DNA from: Candidatus Zixiibacteriota bacterium | GTDB lineage: Bacteria; Zixibacteria; MSB-5A5; WJJR01; JAJRUJ01 | DNA: 64,000 bases | Assembly (NCBI GenBank): GCA_024277855.1 | Contig: JAJRUJ010000087.1 | Location: 1 to 64,000, forward strand | Direction of reading: 5' to 3' | In this document: piece by piece, positions 36,701 through 44,018 of the stretch | How the letters are laid out: every line of letters starts with the position of its first letter | How positions within the stretch are numbered: position 1 is the first letter of the stretch | Notes under the pieces: generated by a model | What the model was told of the DNA's origin: nothing | Databases searched by the model: none | Seen by the model: the letters and a program-made list of their open reading frames with translations, nothing else | Program-made: the position numbers and the translations under genes

Positions 36701-36884
36701 CACCGACCGCATCAAACTCTCGGTGTCCACTACCGAACCGGTCCAAAAAGCGCTGGAGGCCTATCATGAACGGATTGCCCGGGAAACTCTCAGCGAGTCG
36801 ATTTCAACCGAGGGCGCTTTTGAACACCGGCTTGAACTCAAACTGAATGGTCAGCCGACCGTACTGAGTCTGGAAAAGATATAG
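33759..36884 (+). CDS. ileS: Isoleucyl-tRNA synthetase, eukaryote/archaeon-like (type 2)
   Basis: Class Ia synthetase charging tRNA-Ile, 1041 residues. HIGH-equivalent at 55-58 (KPGIHHIIS) and KMSKS at ~591-595 (QKMSKSKGN). The editing domain has WTTTPWTLISNTALAV. Cys pairs FCPRCETG, FCWRCKSP and CESCGKK...CECGG are conserved insert positions. AGWDTHGLPVEIEVEK, YYARKSWYLKTSAFR and DWALSRQRFWGTPLNIW are hallmarks of the type 2 IleRS, as is the absence of the C-terminal zinc finger of type 1. Type 2 enzymes are generally insensitive to pseudomonic acid (mupirocin). The gene pair with lspA is conventional. Confidence 0.96.
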   Translation: MFDPLPKDFSYPDDETRTLKFWAEQDIFRKSILLRKENEPFVFFEGPPTANGKPGIHHIISRTIKDTICRYKTMRGYKVGRKAGWDTHGLPVEIEVEKQLGLENKARIEAYGVEKFNQQCRESVFKYKKEWDDLTERVGYWLDLSDPYVTLDVNYMETVWWILAQFFERDLLYEGHKIVPFCPRCETGLSSHEVAQGYEEVDDPSVFVTMPLVDNPEVSFLVWTTTPWTLISNTALAVAADSTYLTVEFEGRKLILAEALAQAVLGGEFTILDRFPGKDLAGKRYVPLFDFFADQADKAYFVITADFVSMDEGTGIVNLAPAFGADDYEAGKQHDLPVFQPVKNNGTFDETIKPYAGLFIKDADPKITADLKKAGRLFRVETYRHNYPFCWRCKSPLVYYARKSWYLKTSAFREQLLAANRKINWYPPEIGSGRFGEWLENNVDWALSRQRFWGTPLNIWVCESCGKKTAVDSIATLRKKGQNLPDPIDLHKPYMDRVTLTCECGGTMHRVPEVIDVWFDSGAMPFAQWHYPFEHKDDFETLFPAAFISEAVDQTRGWFYSLLAISTLLRNEPPYLNCLCMEFIVDKNGQKMSKSKGNIADPWEAVSLYGADALRWYMLTVSQPWLSKRYDHAAVGEVKNRFFDTWKNTYAFFALYAQIDKLPLDKIAHRASSKTTIDRWLLSRVQTVARTVREAFDSYDLTRATRSIADFLVDDVSNWYVRLNRRRFWSAGLDEDKLDAYATLYRALLVVSKLTAPVAPFFSETIYRRLTDSGEDNRSVHLADFPEPDNALVDEKLEATVGTVQKIVSLGRAARMKTNLKVRQPVSDFVVILPGEVDQSALAAAADDICSELNSKRVDLRKSGNGFLQLSVKPNFGKLGKRIGGNMKAVARALGELSGEQIHAFRDSNRLELTLAGTSYFFEGDDLIVSMSGPEGYHVEAEGGYAVGLNTQLTDELVTEGYYRELINKIQNLRKASGLAVTDRIKLSVSTTEPVQKALEAYHERIARETLSESISTEGAFEHRLELKLNGQPTVLSLEKI

Positions 36885-36908
36885 TTGTATTTGGGGGAGG
36901 TGAGGCAC

Positions 36909-37289
36909 TTGAGAAAACGGGAACTGGAGAAGTACAAAAAGCTCTTGCTGGCAAAACGGGCGGCAATCCTCGAGGACCTTGGACTCAAAAAAAACGTGCT
37001 GGGTTCCACGGTTAAGGATGCCTCCGGCGACCTTTCGACCTACTCATACCATATGGCCGATCAGGGAACCGACAGTATGGAGCGGGAGAAATCTTTCTAT
37101 TTTGCGTCAAAGAGTGGACGGTTTCTCTACCATCTCGATGAGGCCCTCCGGCGTATCGACGAAAAAACGTACGGTGTGTGCCAGGGGTGCGGTGAAGAAA
37201 TCAATGCCGAGCGGCTCACTGCGGTGCCCCATGCCCGGCTGTGTATCGAATGCAAGGAGAAAGAGGAACAACGGAACACCTCCCGATAG
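36909..37289 (+). CDS. DksA/TraR-family C4 zinc-finger protein
   Basis: 126-residue regulator of the DksA/TraR/YocK type: a coiled-coil N-terminus (LRKRELEKYKKLLLAKRAAILEDLG) followed by a C-terminal four-cysteine zinc finger (CQGCGEEINAERLTAVPHARLCIEC). DksA relatives bind the RNA polymerase secondary channel. No good ATG exists. The TTG at 36909 sits about eight bases after GGGGGAGG; the GTG at 36900 and TTG at 36885 are alternatives, the former too close to that SD. It begins right after the ileS stop, and its 3' end overlaps the probable lspA start. Confidence 0.87.
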   Translation: MRKRELEKYKKLLLAKRAAILEDLGLKKNVLGSTVKDASGDLSTYSYHMADQGTDSMEREKSFYFASKSGRFLYHLDEALRRIDEKTYGVCQGCGEEINAERLTAVPHARLCIECKEKEEQRNTSR

Positions 37290-37852
37290 CATCGCCCAAC
37301 CGCAACCGGTTGATCATCGGCGGCACTGTTGCCGGGCTGATCCTGGCCGACCAACTGACGAAACTGTTCATCCGGTTGTCTTTTGCCCTGGGTGAATCGG
37401 TTCCGGTTTTTGGCGATTTTTTCCGTTTGACCTACATTCACAACGACGCCGGCGCCTTCGGCATTTCCTTCGGTCACCCCGCAATCTATTTTGTCGCCTC
37501 GACGGTTATCGCCGTGCTTATCGTGGTCAGTCTCTATCGCGCCCCCGACCTTCGTTTGTGGGCCGTCTGGGGTTTTGCTCTGGTTCTCAGCGGCGCAGTG
37601 GGCAACCTGATCGACCGCGTCTGTTTTGGGGCGGTCACCGACTTCCTCGATCTCGAATTTTTTGATATGAACCTCCCGTCATTTTCCTTCCTCTTTATCA
37701 AATTTCGCGGTTATACGATGACTCGCTGGCCGATATTTAATCTTGCCGATTCGGCGATTGATCTCGGCATCGGTCTGCTCATCCTCTCAATTTGGCTCGA
37801 CGGCAGAAAAAAACCGGCGAGTGATTGCCCGCCGGTCGATGTTTCTGCATAA
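37250..37852 (+). CDS. lspA: Lipoprotein signal peptidase (signal peptidase II)
   Basis: Aspartyl protease that removes signal peptides from diacylated prolipoproteins. Four membrane helices and both catalytic aspartates are present: GAVGNLIDRVCFG and the C-terminal FNLADSAIDLGIGLL. The conserved TYIHNDAGAFGI (NxGAxFG-like) loop is also there. The start is uncertain: ATG 37250 overlaps the DksA-like gene by 40 bp; GTG 37241 or TTG 37310 are alternatives. A minus-strand terminator for the opposite gene lies inside its final codons. Likely substrates in the window include the S9 peptidase lipoprotein. Confidence 0.92.
   Translation: MQGERGTTEHLPIASPNRNRLIIGGTVAGLILADQLTKLFIRLSFALGESVPVFGDFFRLTYIHNDAGAFGISFGHPAIYFVASTVIAVLIVVSLYRAPDLRLWAVWGFALVLSGAVGNLIDRVCFGAVTDFLDLEFFDMNLPSFSFLFIKFRGYTMTRWPIFNLADSAIDLGIGLLILSIWLDGRKKPASDCPPVDVSA
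37807..37836 (-). terminator. Intrinsic terminator of the S9 peptidase gene, inside lspA
   Basis: Read on the minus strand: ACCGGCG-ggcaatcact-CGCCGGT followed immediately by seven T residues. It lies about 32 bp after the minus-strand stop of the S9 peptidase gene, fully within the last codons of lspA (ends 37852), so the two convergent genes share this DNA. Confidence 0.7.
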
Positions 37853-37867
37853 TTCCCGGATTATTCT

Positions 37868-39787
37868 CTATTTTTCCACACGCCCGCCGAGATGTTCGGC
37901 CAAAAACTTTTCCGCCCGTTTGTAAAAATCCGTCCGGTTTTCCGGCCGGGCCAGCCCATGACCTTCGTTCTCGTAGACGACATACTCAACCTCCCGCCCA
38001 TTGGCTTTCAGCGTATCGACCATCTGGTCCGATTCGGCCCGCTTCACGCGCGGGTCGTTGGCACCCTGGACAATCAGCAGGGGGATTTTGATCTTGTCGA
38101 CGGAAAAATAGGGAGAGCGCTCGACCAGCAATGCCGAATCGGCCACCGGGTCACCCATCCGTTGCGTCAGGATTTTTAAAAATGGTGTCCAGTACGACGG
38201 AATCGACCGGTAAAAGGTAAACAGATTCGACGGGCCCATCATATCCACCCCGCAAGCATACACGTCGGGCGTATAGGCGGCTCCGGCGAGGACCGCATAT
38301 CCGCCGAACGACATCCCGAAAATACCCACCCGGTTGGGGTCGGCATATCCCTCATTCACCGCCCAGGCGACTCCGTCGGCCAGATCGAGTTGCATTTTCC
38401 CGCCCCACTCCTTGTTGCCGGCAGACATAAAATGATTGCCGAATCCGACCGACCCGCGGTAATTAATCTGGAGTACGGCATATCCGCGGTTGGCCATCCA
38501 TTGCACATCCGATCTGAACCCCCAACTGTCCCGTGTCCAGGGGCCGCCATGTACGTTGACAATCAGCGGCAGGTTCTTTGCCGGAACGCCCGGCGGCAGG
38601 GTCAGAAACGCCGGGAGATGCAGGCCGTCCCGGGCCTTGATTTCGACATACTGCATTGACGCCAATTCCGCGTTTTTCAATGACGGCTGACCGCTGAACA
38701 GGAATGTCGCCGTTTGTGTTTTGCGCTCATACAGGTAGTATTCAATCGGCGTCACATCCGCGGAATACGCTACCATCCAATACTCATCCGCATCGTCACG
38801 ACCGGCGACCATAAACTGACCGTCGCCAAGCGTCCGCAACGACTCAAAATCCGAGACCAATGATGAATCGAGGATGGTCCAGCGATTTCGGTCCTTGTTG
38901 AAAGCGACCGCTTCCACCCGGTGTGTCCGGGGATTGATCATCACTTCCCCGAGATCGACCTCGCTGTGTGCCGCCAGCACCGTCTGTTCTTTCGTGGCAA
39001 TATCAATCACTTTCAGCCGGACCAGGTCGGCGCCGCGTGAATCGGCGATGTATATGCCTTTGCCGTCGGGGGTGAACCCGTAGGCGCGGCCGCCGTCGTC
39101 GGTACCCCAGGTCACCAATGGGCGAAACTCCGCCTGGGGGTTGTCCCGGACTTGCAGTTGGAATCCGCCGTCGGCCGTGGCCGCCAGAGCGCCCAATACT
39201 TCAAATTCGGCATTTTGAATCCAACCGGCGACCGTGCCCGGATTCTCGGCGACAAGTTTTAATTCGCCGGTGGTCGGATTGAGCGTATAGGCGTCGAACA
39301 ACTGAGGAATTCGTTTGTTCATCTGAATCATAATGACGTCGGAAATATTAGGGCCGACAACTATAATCGACGCGCGAATATTGGGAAAGGGAGTGAGATC
39401 ACGGGTTGATCCATCCTCTATATTCACGACAATCAGATGGTCGTTTCCCCGCCCGTCGACATCCTGCGGGAAAATGATATGTTTGCTGTCCGGCCCCCAG
39501 TAATGCTGATGGATTCCTCGCCCGACATCGGTGGTAAGCGGGCGATCATCGTCCCCACCGATTGTCCTCACCCACACATTCAGCACCCCATTGTTGGGGG
39601 CCAGGTATGAGATGTAACGGGCGTCGGGTGAAATCCGGGCCTGGGTCTTGACCGGGTTGCCGAATAATTCCGCTTTGGGAATCAACGGTGTCGACTGCTC
39701 CTGCGCACAGCCGCTGAATAAAACCATCAGGGTAATTGTAAGCATCAAACGGTGAAACCGGGAGAGTCTGCTGAGCGTCGGGGCCAT
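37868..39787 (-). CDS. S9-family peptidase lipoprotein (acyl-aminoacyl/dipeptidyl peptidase-like)
   Basis: 639-residue serine peptidase with a lipoprotein signal: hydrophobic stretch ending in the lipobox LFSGC (Cys ~27). Residues ~45-390 form a beta-propeller built of TolB/WD-like repeats. The C-terminal alpha/beta-hydrolase domain has VNVHGGPWTRDSWGF (oxyanion), nucleophile Ser near 490 in GMSFGGYA, Asp in QGANDPRV and His in NEGHGL. S9 enzymes clip short peptides, usually after Pro or N-terminal blocked residues; specificity cannot be told. Envelope location is implied by the lipobox, with processing by LspA encoded convergently. Confidence 0.9.
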   Translation of the reverse strand: MAPTLSRLSRFHRLMLTITLMVLFSGCAQEQSTPLIPKAELFGNPVKTQARISPDARYISYLAPNNGVLNVWVRTIGGDDDRPLTTDVGRGIHQHYWGPDSKHIIFPQDVDGRGNDHLIVVNIEDGSTRDLTPFPNIRASIIVVGPNISDVIMIQMNKRIPQLFDAYTLNPTTGELKLVAENPGTVAGWIQNAEFEVLGALAATADGGFQLQVRDNPQAEFRPLVTWGTDDGGRAYGFTPDGKGIYIADSRGADLVRLKVIDIATKEQTVLAAHSEVDLGEVMINPRTHRVEAVAFNKDRNRWTILDSSLVSDFESLRTLGDGQFMVAGRDDADEYWMVAYSADVTPIEYYLYERKTQTATFLFSGQPSLKNAELASMQYVEIKARDGLHLPAFLTLPPGVPAKNLPLIVNVHGGPWTRDSWGFRSDVQWMANRGYAVLQINYRGSVGFGNHFMSAGNKEWGGKMQLDLADGVAWAVNEGYADPNRVGIFGMSFGGYAVLAGAAYTPDVYACGVDMMGPSNLFTFYRSIPSYWTPFLKILTQRMGDPVADSALLVERSPYFSVDKIKIPLLIVQGANDPRVKRAESDQMVDTLKANGREVEYVVYENEGHGLARPENRTDFYKRAEKFLAEHLGGRVEK

Positions 39788-39894
39788 TATATCCTCTCTT
39801 TAATCGGATGGGATTGAAACATCGCGTCTTTCATCCGGAGTCGTCAACTTAGACTTACAACCGGCCTGCTGTCAAGGGCAGTTCGATTCTTGGA

Positions 39895-41034
39895 TCAGGA
39901 GTGCGGCGCAAAGAGCGGAATAACCAGGCCTTGCATCGATGCTGGAACTTGTTGTATCTCTCCGGGAGAGCGGACAATGATTTTTAATGCTTCGGGGGGG
40001 ATCCTGGTTAAATCGACATCACCGCAGATGCGCCATTCCCTCTCCGGCCGCCAGTTACCGCCTTTTTTGCCGGGATTTTGAAAGAACGGCCGGTCGCTGG
40101 GAGAAAGTGACGCATAATCCGACGGTGAACCGTAAGTCACGCTTCGCGCACCGAGTATTTGGGCGATATCCTGCCGGATGGCAATCCCATATGGTTCCAG
40201 GTTCCAGCGCACATATCGCCGCCGCCAACGCATCAGGCGAATCGACTCGCCCGGCGGAAGCGAAGTAAACGAAACGACCCGATGGCCGTCCCGGATATGT
40301 CGCGCTGTGGCCCTGATTCGCCTCTCGTGCAGGATCCGGGCGAGAGTTGCCCGGCCGGATCGGGCATACGTTGGACCGGAATTGATCACTGCCCGATAGT
40401 ATTCCGCCGCTGTTTCACCCGGCCATTTGCTGTTGGCTGCGCGAGTCCAATGAACCAGATGCGGCTCGGTAAAATGAGAAAGAGAAACGAACTCTTCCTC
40501 CGGGCGAAGGCGGCGAGCATTTTTCTTCTGCCGGTATGCTACGGTGAATTGTTTGCAGATTTCTTTATTCCCGCATTTATCCTGGAGCAGGCCCGCCAGC
40601 GTACCACCGGGTTTGATCGAAACCGGATAGACGACGTCGGCCATTTCAAGCGCAGTCCGGTCTCGATCAGCCCAGGCCGATTTCCTTTTCGCCCCGCGAG
40701 CGGTTGGTGGCTGAAAAATGAAGTCCGATTTTTCGCTCTCGAGAGCATATTCCCGTCGGATAGATACCGTGATCTCCGCCGGTTTAGCAGCGGCGGTGAT
40801 CTCCGGCAAGTTGAGATTCGCCCGGTACGGGTAGGGGATAATAACCATTGTCGACCCGCCGCTTGCGCTTGCCAGATAGGTGACCAACTCCCAGGTCGAT
40901 AATCCGACACTGCCGATGATTGTCAGTCCGCGCTGGACCGCCTGGTCGACCGCCTTGCGCGTCGCAATAATCCAGGAATCGTCGCCTCGTGGAGTTTTCG
41001 TTTGACGGGAATTGAGAATGACCGCGTATGGCAT
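39895..41034 (-). CDS. Orphan two-domain protein: SLOG/DprA-like N-terminus plus C-terminal EREWR domain
   Basis: Not assigned to a named family with certainty. Residues ~1-160 look like a Rossmannoid nucleotide-binding domain of the SLOG/DprA/LOG superfamily: AVILNSRQ, a helix-turn AVQRGLTIIGSVGLSTWE, then RDRTALEMADVVYPVSIKPGGTLAG. Residues ~185-379 contain HWTRAANSKWPGE, HRVVSFTSLPPGE, MRWRRRYVRWNLEPYGIAI and WRPEREWRICGDVDL, which recall the layout of DUF2971-type proteins (W..E.EWR). No membrane segments or signal peptide. It stands alone between the S9 peptidase and pruA genes. SLOG domains often sense nucleotides in conflict systems, but that role is inference here. Confidence 0.55.
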   Translation of the reverse strand: MPYAVILNSRQTKTPRGDDSWIIATRKAVDQAVQRGLTIIGSVGLSTWELVTYLASASGGSTMVIIPYPYRANLNLPEITAAAKPAEITVSIRREYALESEKSDFIFQPPTARGAKRKSAWADRDRTALEMADVVYPVSIKPGGTLAGLLQDKCGNKEICKQFTVAYRQKKNARRLRPEEEFVSLSHFTEPHLVHWTRAANSKWPGETAAEYYRAVINSGPTYARSGRATLARILHERRIRATARHIRDGHRVVSFTSLPPGESIRLMRWRRRYVRWNLEPYGIAIRQDIAQILGARSVTYGSPSDYASLSPSDRPFFQNPGKKGGNWRPEREWRICGDVDLTRIPPEALKIIVRSPGEIQQVPASMQGLVIPLFAPHS

Positions 41035-41041
41035 GAGATGG

Positions 41042-41067
41042 AACGGCCGCCCTTACCGGCGGCCGTT
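41042..41067. terminator. Strong hairpin downstream of pruA
   Basis: Perfect 10-bp inverted repeat AACGGCCGCC-cttacc-GGCGGCCGTT in the gap between the pruA stop and the start of the next leftward gene. No long T-run follows on either strand, so it may be a terminator of low efficiency, an mRNA-stabilising hairpin or an operator. Confidence 0.5.
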
Positions 41068-41122
41068 GATTCCTGATTGTATTTCAGCGGCCGATCCAAA
41101 CCGTAAATTTAACAAAAAACCG

Positions 41123-42751
41123 CTATTTCTGCATGAACGGATACCGGTAATCGGTCGGCGGAACAAAGGTCTCTTTGGTCGACCGTTGCGAAACCCAGCG
41201 CAGGAGATTGAACATACTTCCCGCTTTGTCGTTGGTTCCCGAGGCCCGACTGCCGCCGAACGGCTGTTGGCCGACCACCGCGCCGGTCGGTTTGTCGTTG
41301 ATATAAAAATTGCCCGCCGCATGGCGGAGTTTGGCGGCTAACTCAACGATGGCCTGACGATCACGACTGAATATCGCGCCGGTCAGTGCGTAGGGCGAGC
41401 CGGTGTTACAGTGCTCAAGCGCAAGGTCGATTTCGCGGTCCAGGTAGACATAGACTGTCAACACCGGGCCAAAAATTTCTTCGCACATCAACTTGAATTT
41501 TGGATTGGTTGCCTGAATCACCGTCGGCTCGATGAAATACCCCTTTGAATCGTCATGCCCACCGCCACAGAGGATCTCGGCGTCGCCGGAGTTTTTGGCA
41601 TACTCGATATACTCGGCAATGCTGTCGAACGCCGGTTTGTCGATCACTGCGTTCATGAAATTGGTGAAATCACGTGGGTCGCCCATCGTGATCGTCTCAA
41701 TTTCGGCCAGCAGACGTTCTTTGACTTCCGGCCAGAGCGACTCGGGCATGAACACCCGCGAAGCCGCCGAACATTTCTGTCCCTGATACTCGAAAGCCCC
41801 GCGCACCATCGCCGTGACCAGCGACGGAATATCCGCCGAGGGATGCGCAAAGATGAAATCCTTGCCGCCGGTCTCGCCGACTATCCGTGGATATGTGTGA
41901 TACTGCTTGATGTTCTTGCCGATCGTCTCCCACATCCCCTGGAATACCGCCGTCGACCCGGTAAAATGCACGCCGGCCAACTCGGGTGAGGCCAGCGCCG
42001 GGTTGCCGATCTGTCCGCCCGGACCCGGAACCATATTGATCACTCCCGGCGGCAGACCGGCCTTTTCGAGGATTTTCATGAGATAATAGGCCGAGTAGAC
42101 CGCCGACGATGCCGGTTTCCAGACCGAACAGCAGCCCATCAACGTCGGTGCGGTCGGCAGATTTCCGGCAATTGAGGTAAAATTAAACGGTGTTACCGCG
42201 AAAATGAATCCCTCCAGCGCCCGATGCTCGACATAATTCCAGCACCCCGGTGCCGACCAGGGCTGTTGCTGATATAGGGTTTGCGCAAAATATGGATTGA
42301 ATCGGTAGAAATCGATCAACTCGCAGGCCGCATCGACCTCGGCCTGAAAAACATTCTTGCTTTGGCCGAGCATTGTCGCCGCATTCAGAATGTTGCGATA
42401 CGGTCCGGCGAGCAGGTCGGCGGCCTTTAACATGGCCGACGCCCGCGCTTCCCACGGCATCTCGGACCATTCGGCAAATGCCTCGCGAGATGCTTTGATT
42501 GCCATTTCAACTTCTTTGGCGCCGCCCTTGTGGTAGCGGCCGAGCAGATGGCCATGATCGTGCGGCATCCGGCAATCGCCAAAATTACCGGTCGTTATCT
42601 CTTTCCCGCCGATTATCAGCGGAATCTCAATCTGCTCGGCGGCCATGCTGTCGAGTTGTTCGGTCAGAGATTCCCGTTCCGGCGAACCGGGCCGGTAAGA
42701 GAGGATTGGTTCATTCTCCGGGAACGGCACGTCAATAAACGCATTATGCAT
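41123..42751 (-). CDS. pruA: L-glutamate gamma-semialdehyde (1-pyrroline-5-carboxylate) dehydrogenase
   Basis: NAD-dependent aldehyde dehydrogenase oxidising glutamate semialdehyde to glutamate in proline breakdown. The 542-residue length and N-terminal block FIDVPFPENEPILSY match the stand-alone P5CDH (human ALDH4A1-like) subfamily. Catalytic Cys327 (YQGQKCSAASR), Glu293 (VGETGGKD), TPFNFTSIAGNLP and the FTGSTAVFQGMW cofactor loop are all present. The late NFYINDKPTGAVVGQQPFGG is diagnostic. No proline dehydrogenase gene is adjacent. Confidence 0.93.
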   Translation of the reverse strand: MHNAFIDVPFPENEPILSYRPGSPERESLTEQLDSMAAEQIEIPLIIGGKEITTGNFGDCRMPHDHGHLLGRYHKGGAKEVEMAIKASREAFAEWSEMPWEARASAMLKAADLLAGPYRNILNAATMLGQSKNVFQAEVDAACELIDFYRFNPYFAQTLYQQQPWSAPGCWNYVEHRALEGFIFAVTPFNFTSIAGNLPTAPTLMGCCSVWKPASSAVYSAYYLMKILEKAGLPPGVINMVPGPGGQIGNPALASPELAGVHFTGSTAVFQGMWETIGKNIKQYHTYPRIVGETGGKDFIFAHPSADIPSLVTAMVRGAFEYQGQKCSAASRVFMPESLWPEVKERLLAEIETITMGDPRDFTNFMNAVIDKPAFDSIAEYIEYAKNSGDAEILCGGGHDDSKGYFIEPTVIQATNPKFKLMCEEIFGPVLTVYVYLDREIDLALEHCNTGSPYALTGAIFSRDRQAIVELAAKLRHAAGNFYINDKPTGAVVGQQPFGGSRASGTNDKAGSMFNLLRWVSQRSTKETFVPPTDYRYPFMQK

Positions 42752-43024
42752 ATAGTCAAACCCCCGTCAGAGTTATCACACCGATTGCTTTCGAATCGTT
42801 ATTATACCCAAAATACCGGGCATATTTCAATCTCCATTTTGCCCGGAATGGCAAGGACTGTTTCCGCAGAAACCGGCGGATCATTCGTCTTTTTCGTTCG
42901 ATCCGTCGGTCAAACCTGTGTAATTCCGGTTGGTTTTTCTTGTCCTAACTTGTGAGATGAAGTACTGTTAGGTCAGACACGTTTTCCCGGTTCGTCTGCC
43001 GGGGGAAGGGATAGCGAGCCGCCT

Positions 43025-44011
43025 ATGGCACGAAAACGGACCAGTCGGATTTCAATCTGGGCACGGATTGCCCTGTTGATCCCTCTGCCGGTCATTGCAT
43101 TCCTGATCTATTTGTCCGGAAACCAACCGCGTGAAGGATTATTTGTCTCCACCGCCTTCTCTGACCAACCGCCGGCCACGATCCTGACGACGCCGGTATC
43201 ACTACCCAATAAACTCCCCGAGGCAGATTTCCTGCTGGTGGATACAATCCAGTTTTACGATGCCGACAACCTCTACTTGAAGATCGACGGACATGACGCC
43301 GCTTTTTTCCGTTTCGGGTTTGTCTCGCTGACCTTCGCCGACTATCGTGGTCCCGACAGCGCCCTGGTCGATCTCTATGTCTATCGGCTGAACCGCCGCG
43401 AGAACGCCCTGGGGGTCTATGCTGCTGAGCGTTCCGAAGATCGTGCAAACCTCCAAATTGCCGATACAGGATATCGTTCCGGCGGGGCCACGTTTATCCA
43501 GCGTGGTCCATTTTATATTCAAATCATCCCGGAACCGCCCGGCGTGGTTACCGATAAAGCGGCGGCCGAGATTGTCGAAATCCTTTCAAAACTTATTCCC
43601 GCTTCGGCCGCACCCCTGGCCCAATTGGCTCGCTTTCCCGCCGGATCGCGGCTCGAAAACTCTGATGGGTATTTCCCCGATAATGCATTCGGCACTGACT
43701 TTGTCGGAGACATTTATACTACCGAGTACAAAACGACCGGTAACCCGGTGACGGCCTTCTATCATCAGTCCGACTCGGCGCGCGCAATGTTCGACCGCTA
43801 CCGACTATTTCTCGATGGCAACGCCGAAAAAGACCAACCGCTCACCATTAACGGTGTTCACGTGTATCGCTATCTCGATTATGGTGAGTTGGCCTGGATC
43901 TTCACCGTTGATGACATTTTTGCCGGTCTGTCCGGAGAGGCAAAGACCGAGGACGCAATACAACTCGTCACCCAATTGATTTCGTCGTTTAATCGGGGAA
44001 GAGCGGAGTAA
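43025..44011 (+). CDS. DUF6599-like exported protein, first gene of the redox operon
   Basis: 328-residue protein with an uncleaved-looking N-terminal membrane helix (IWARIALLIPLPVIAFLIYLSG) and a large extracytoplasmic region. Contains VDTIQFYDADNLYLKIDGHDAAFFRFGF and two similar halves (LVDLYVYRLNRRENALGVYAAERS; TEYKTTGNPVTAFYHQSDSARAMFDRY), suggesting an internal duplication. From memory this matches DUF6599, which tends to sit beside DUF362, ferredoxin and aldo-keto reductase genes. No catalytic motif is evident. The 273-bp upstream gap includes a CCCGG-ttcgtctg-CCGGG hairpin near 42990. Confidence 0.65.
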   Translation: MARKRTSRISIWARIALLIPLPVIAFLIYLSGNQPREGLFVSTAFSDQPPATILTTPVSLPNKLPEADFLLVDTIQFYDADNLYLKIDGHDAAFFRFGFVSLTFADYRGPDSALVDLYVYRLNRRENALGVYAAERSEDRANLQIADTGYRSGGATFIQRGPFYIQIIPEPPGVVTDKAAAEIVEILSKLIPASAAPLAQLARFPAGSRLENSDGYFPDNAFGTDFVGDIYTTEYKTTGNPVTAFYHQSDSARAMFDRYRLFLDGNAEKDQPLTINGVHVYRYLDYGELAWIFTVDDIFAGLSGEAKTEDAIQLVTQLISSFNRGRAE

Positions 44012-44018
44012 CCGGGCA

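Noticed and set aside
42950-43024. Riboswitch before the redox operon
   Set aside because: Only a short CCCGG/CCGGG hairpin is present; no match to a riboswitch core that I know.
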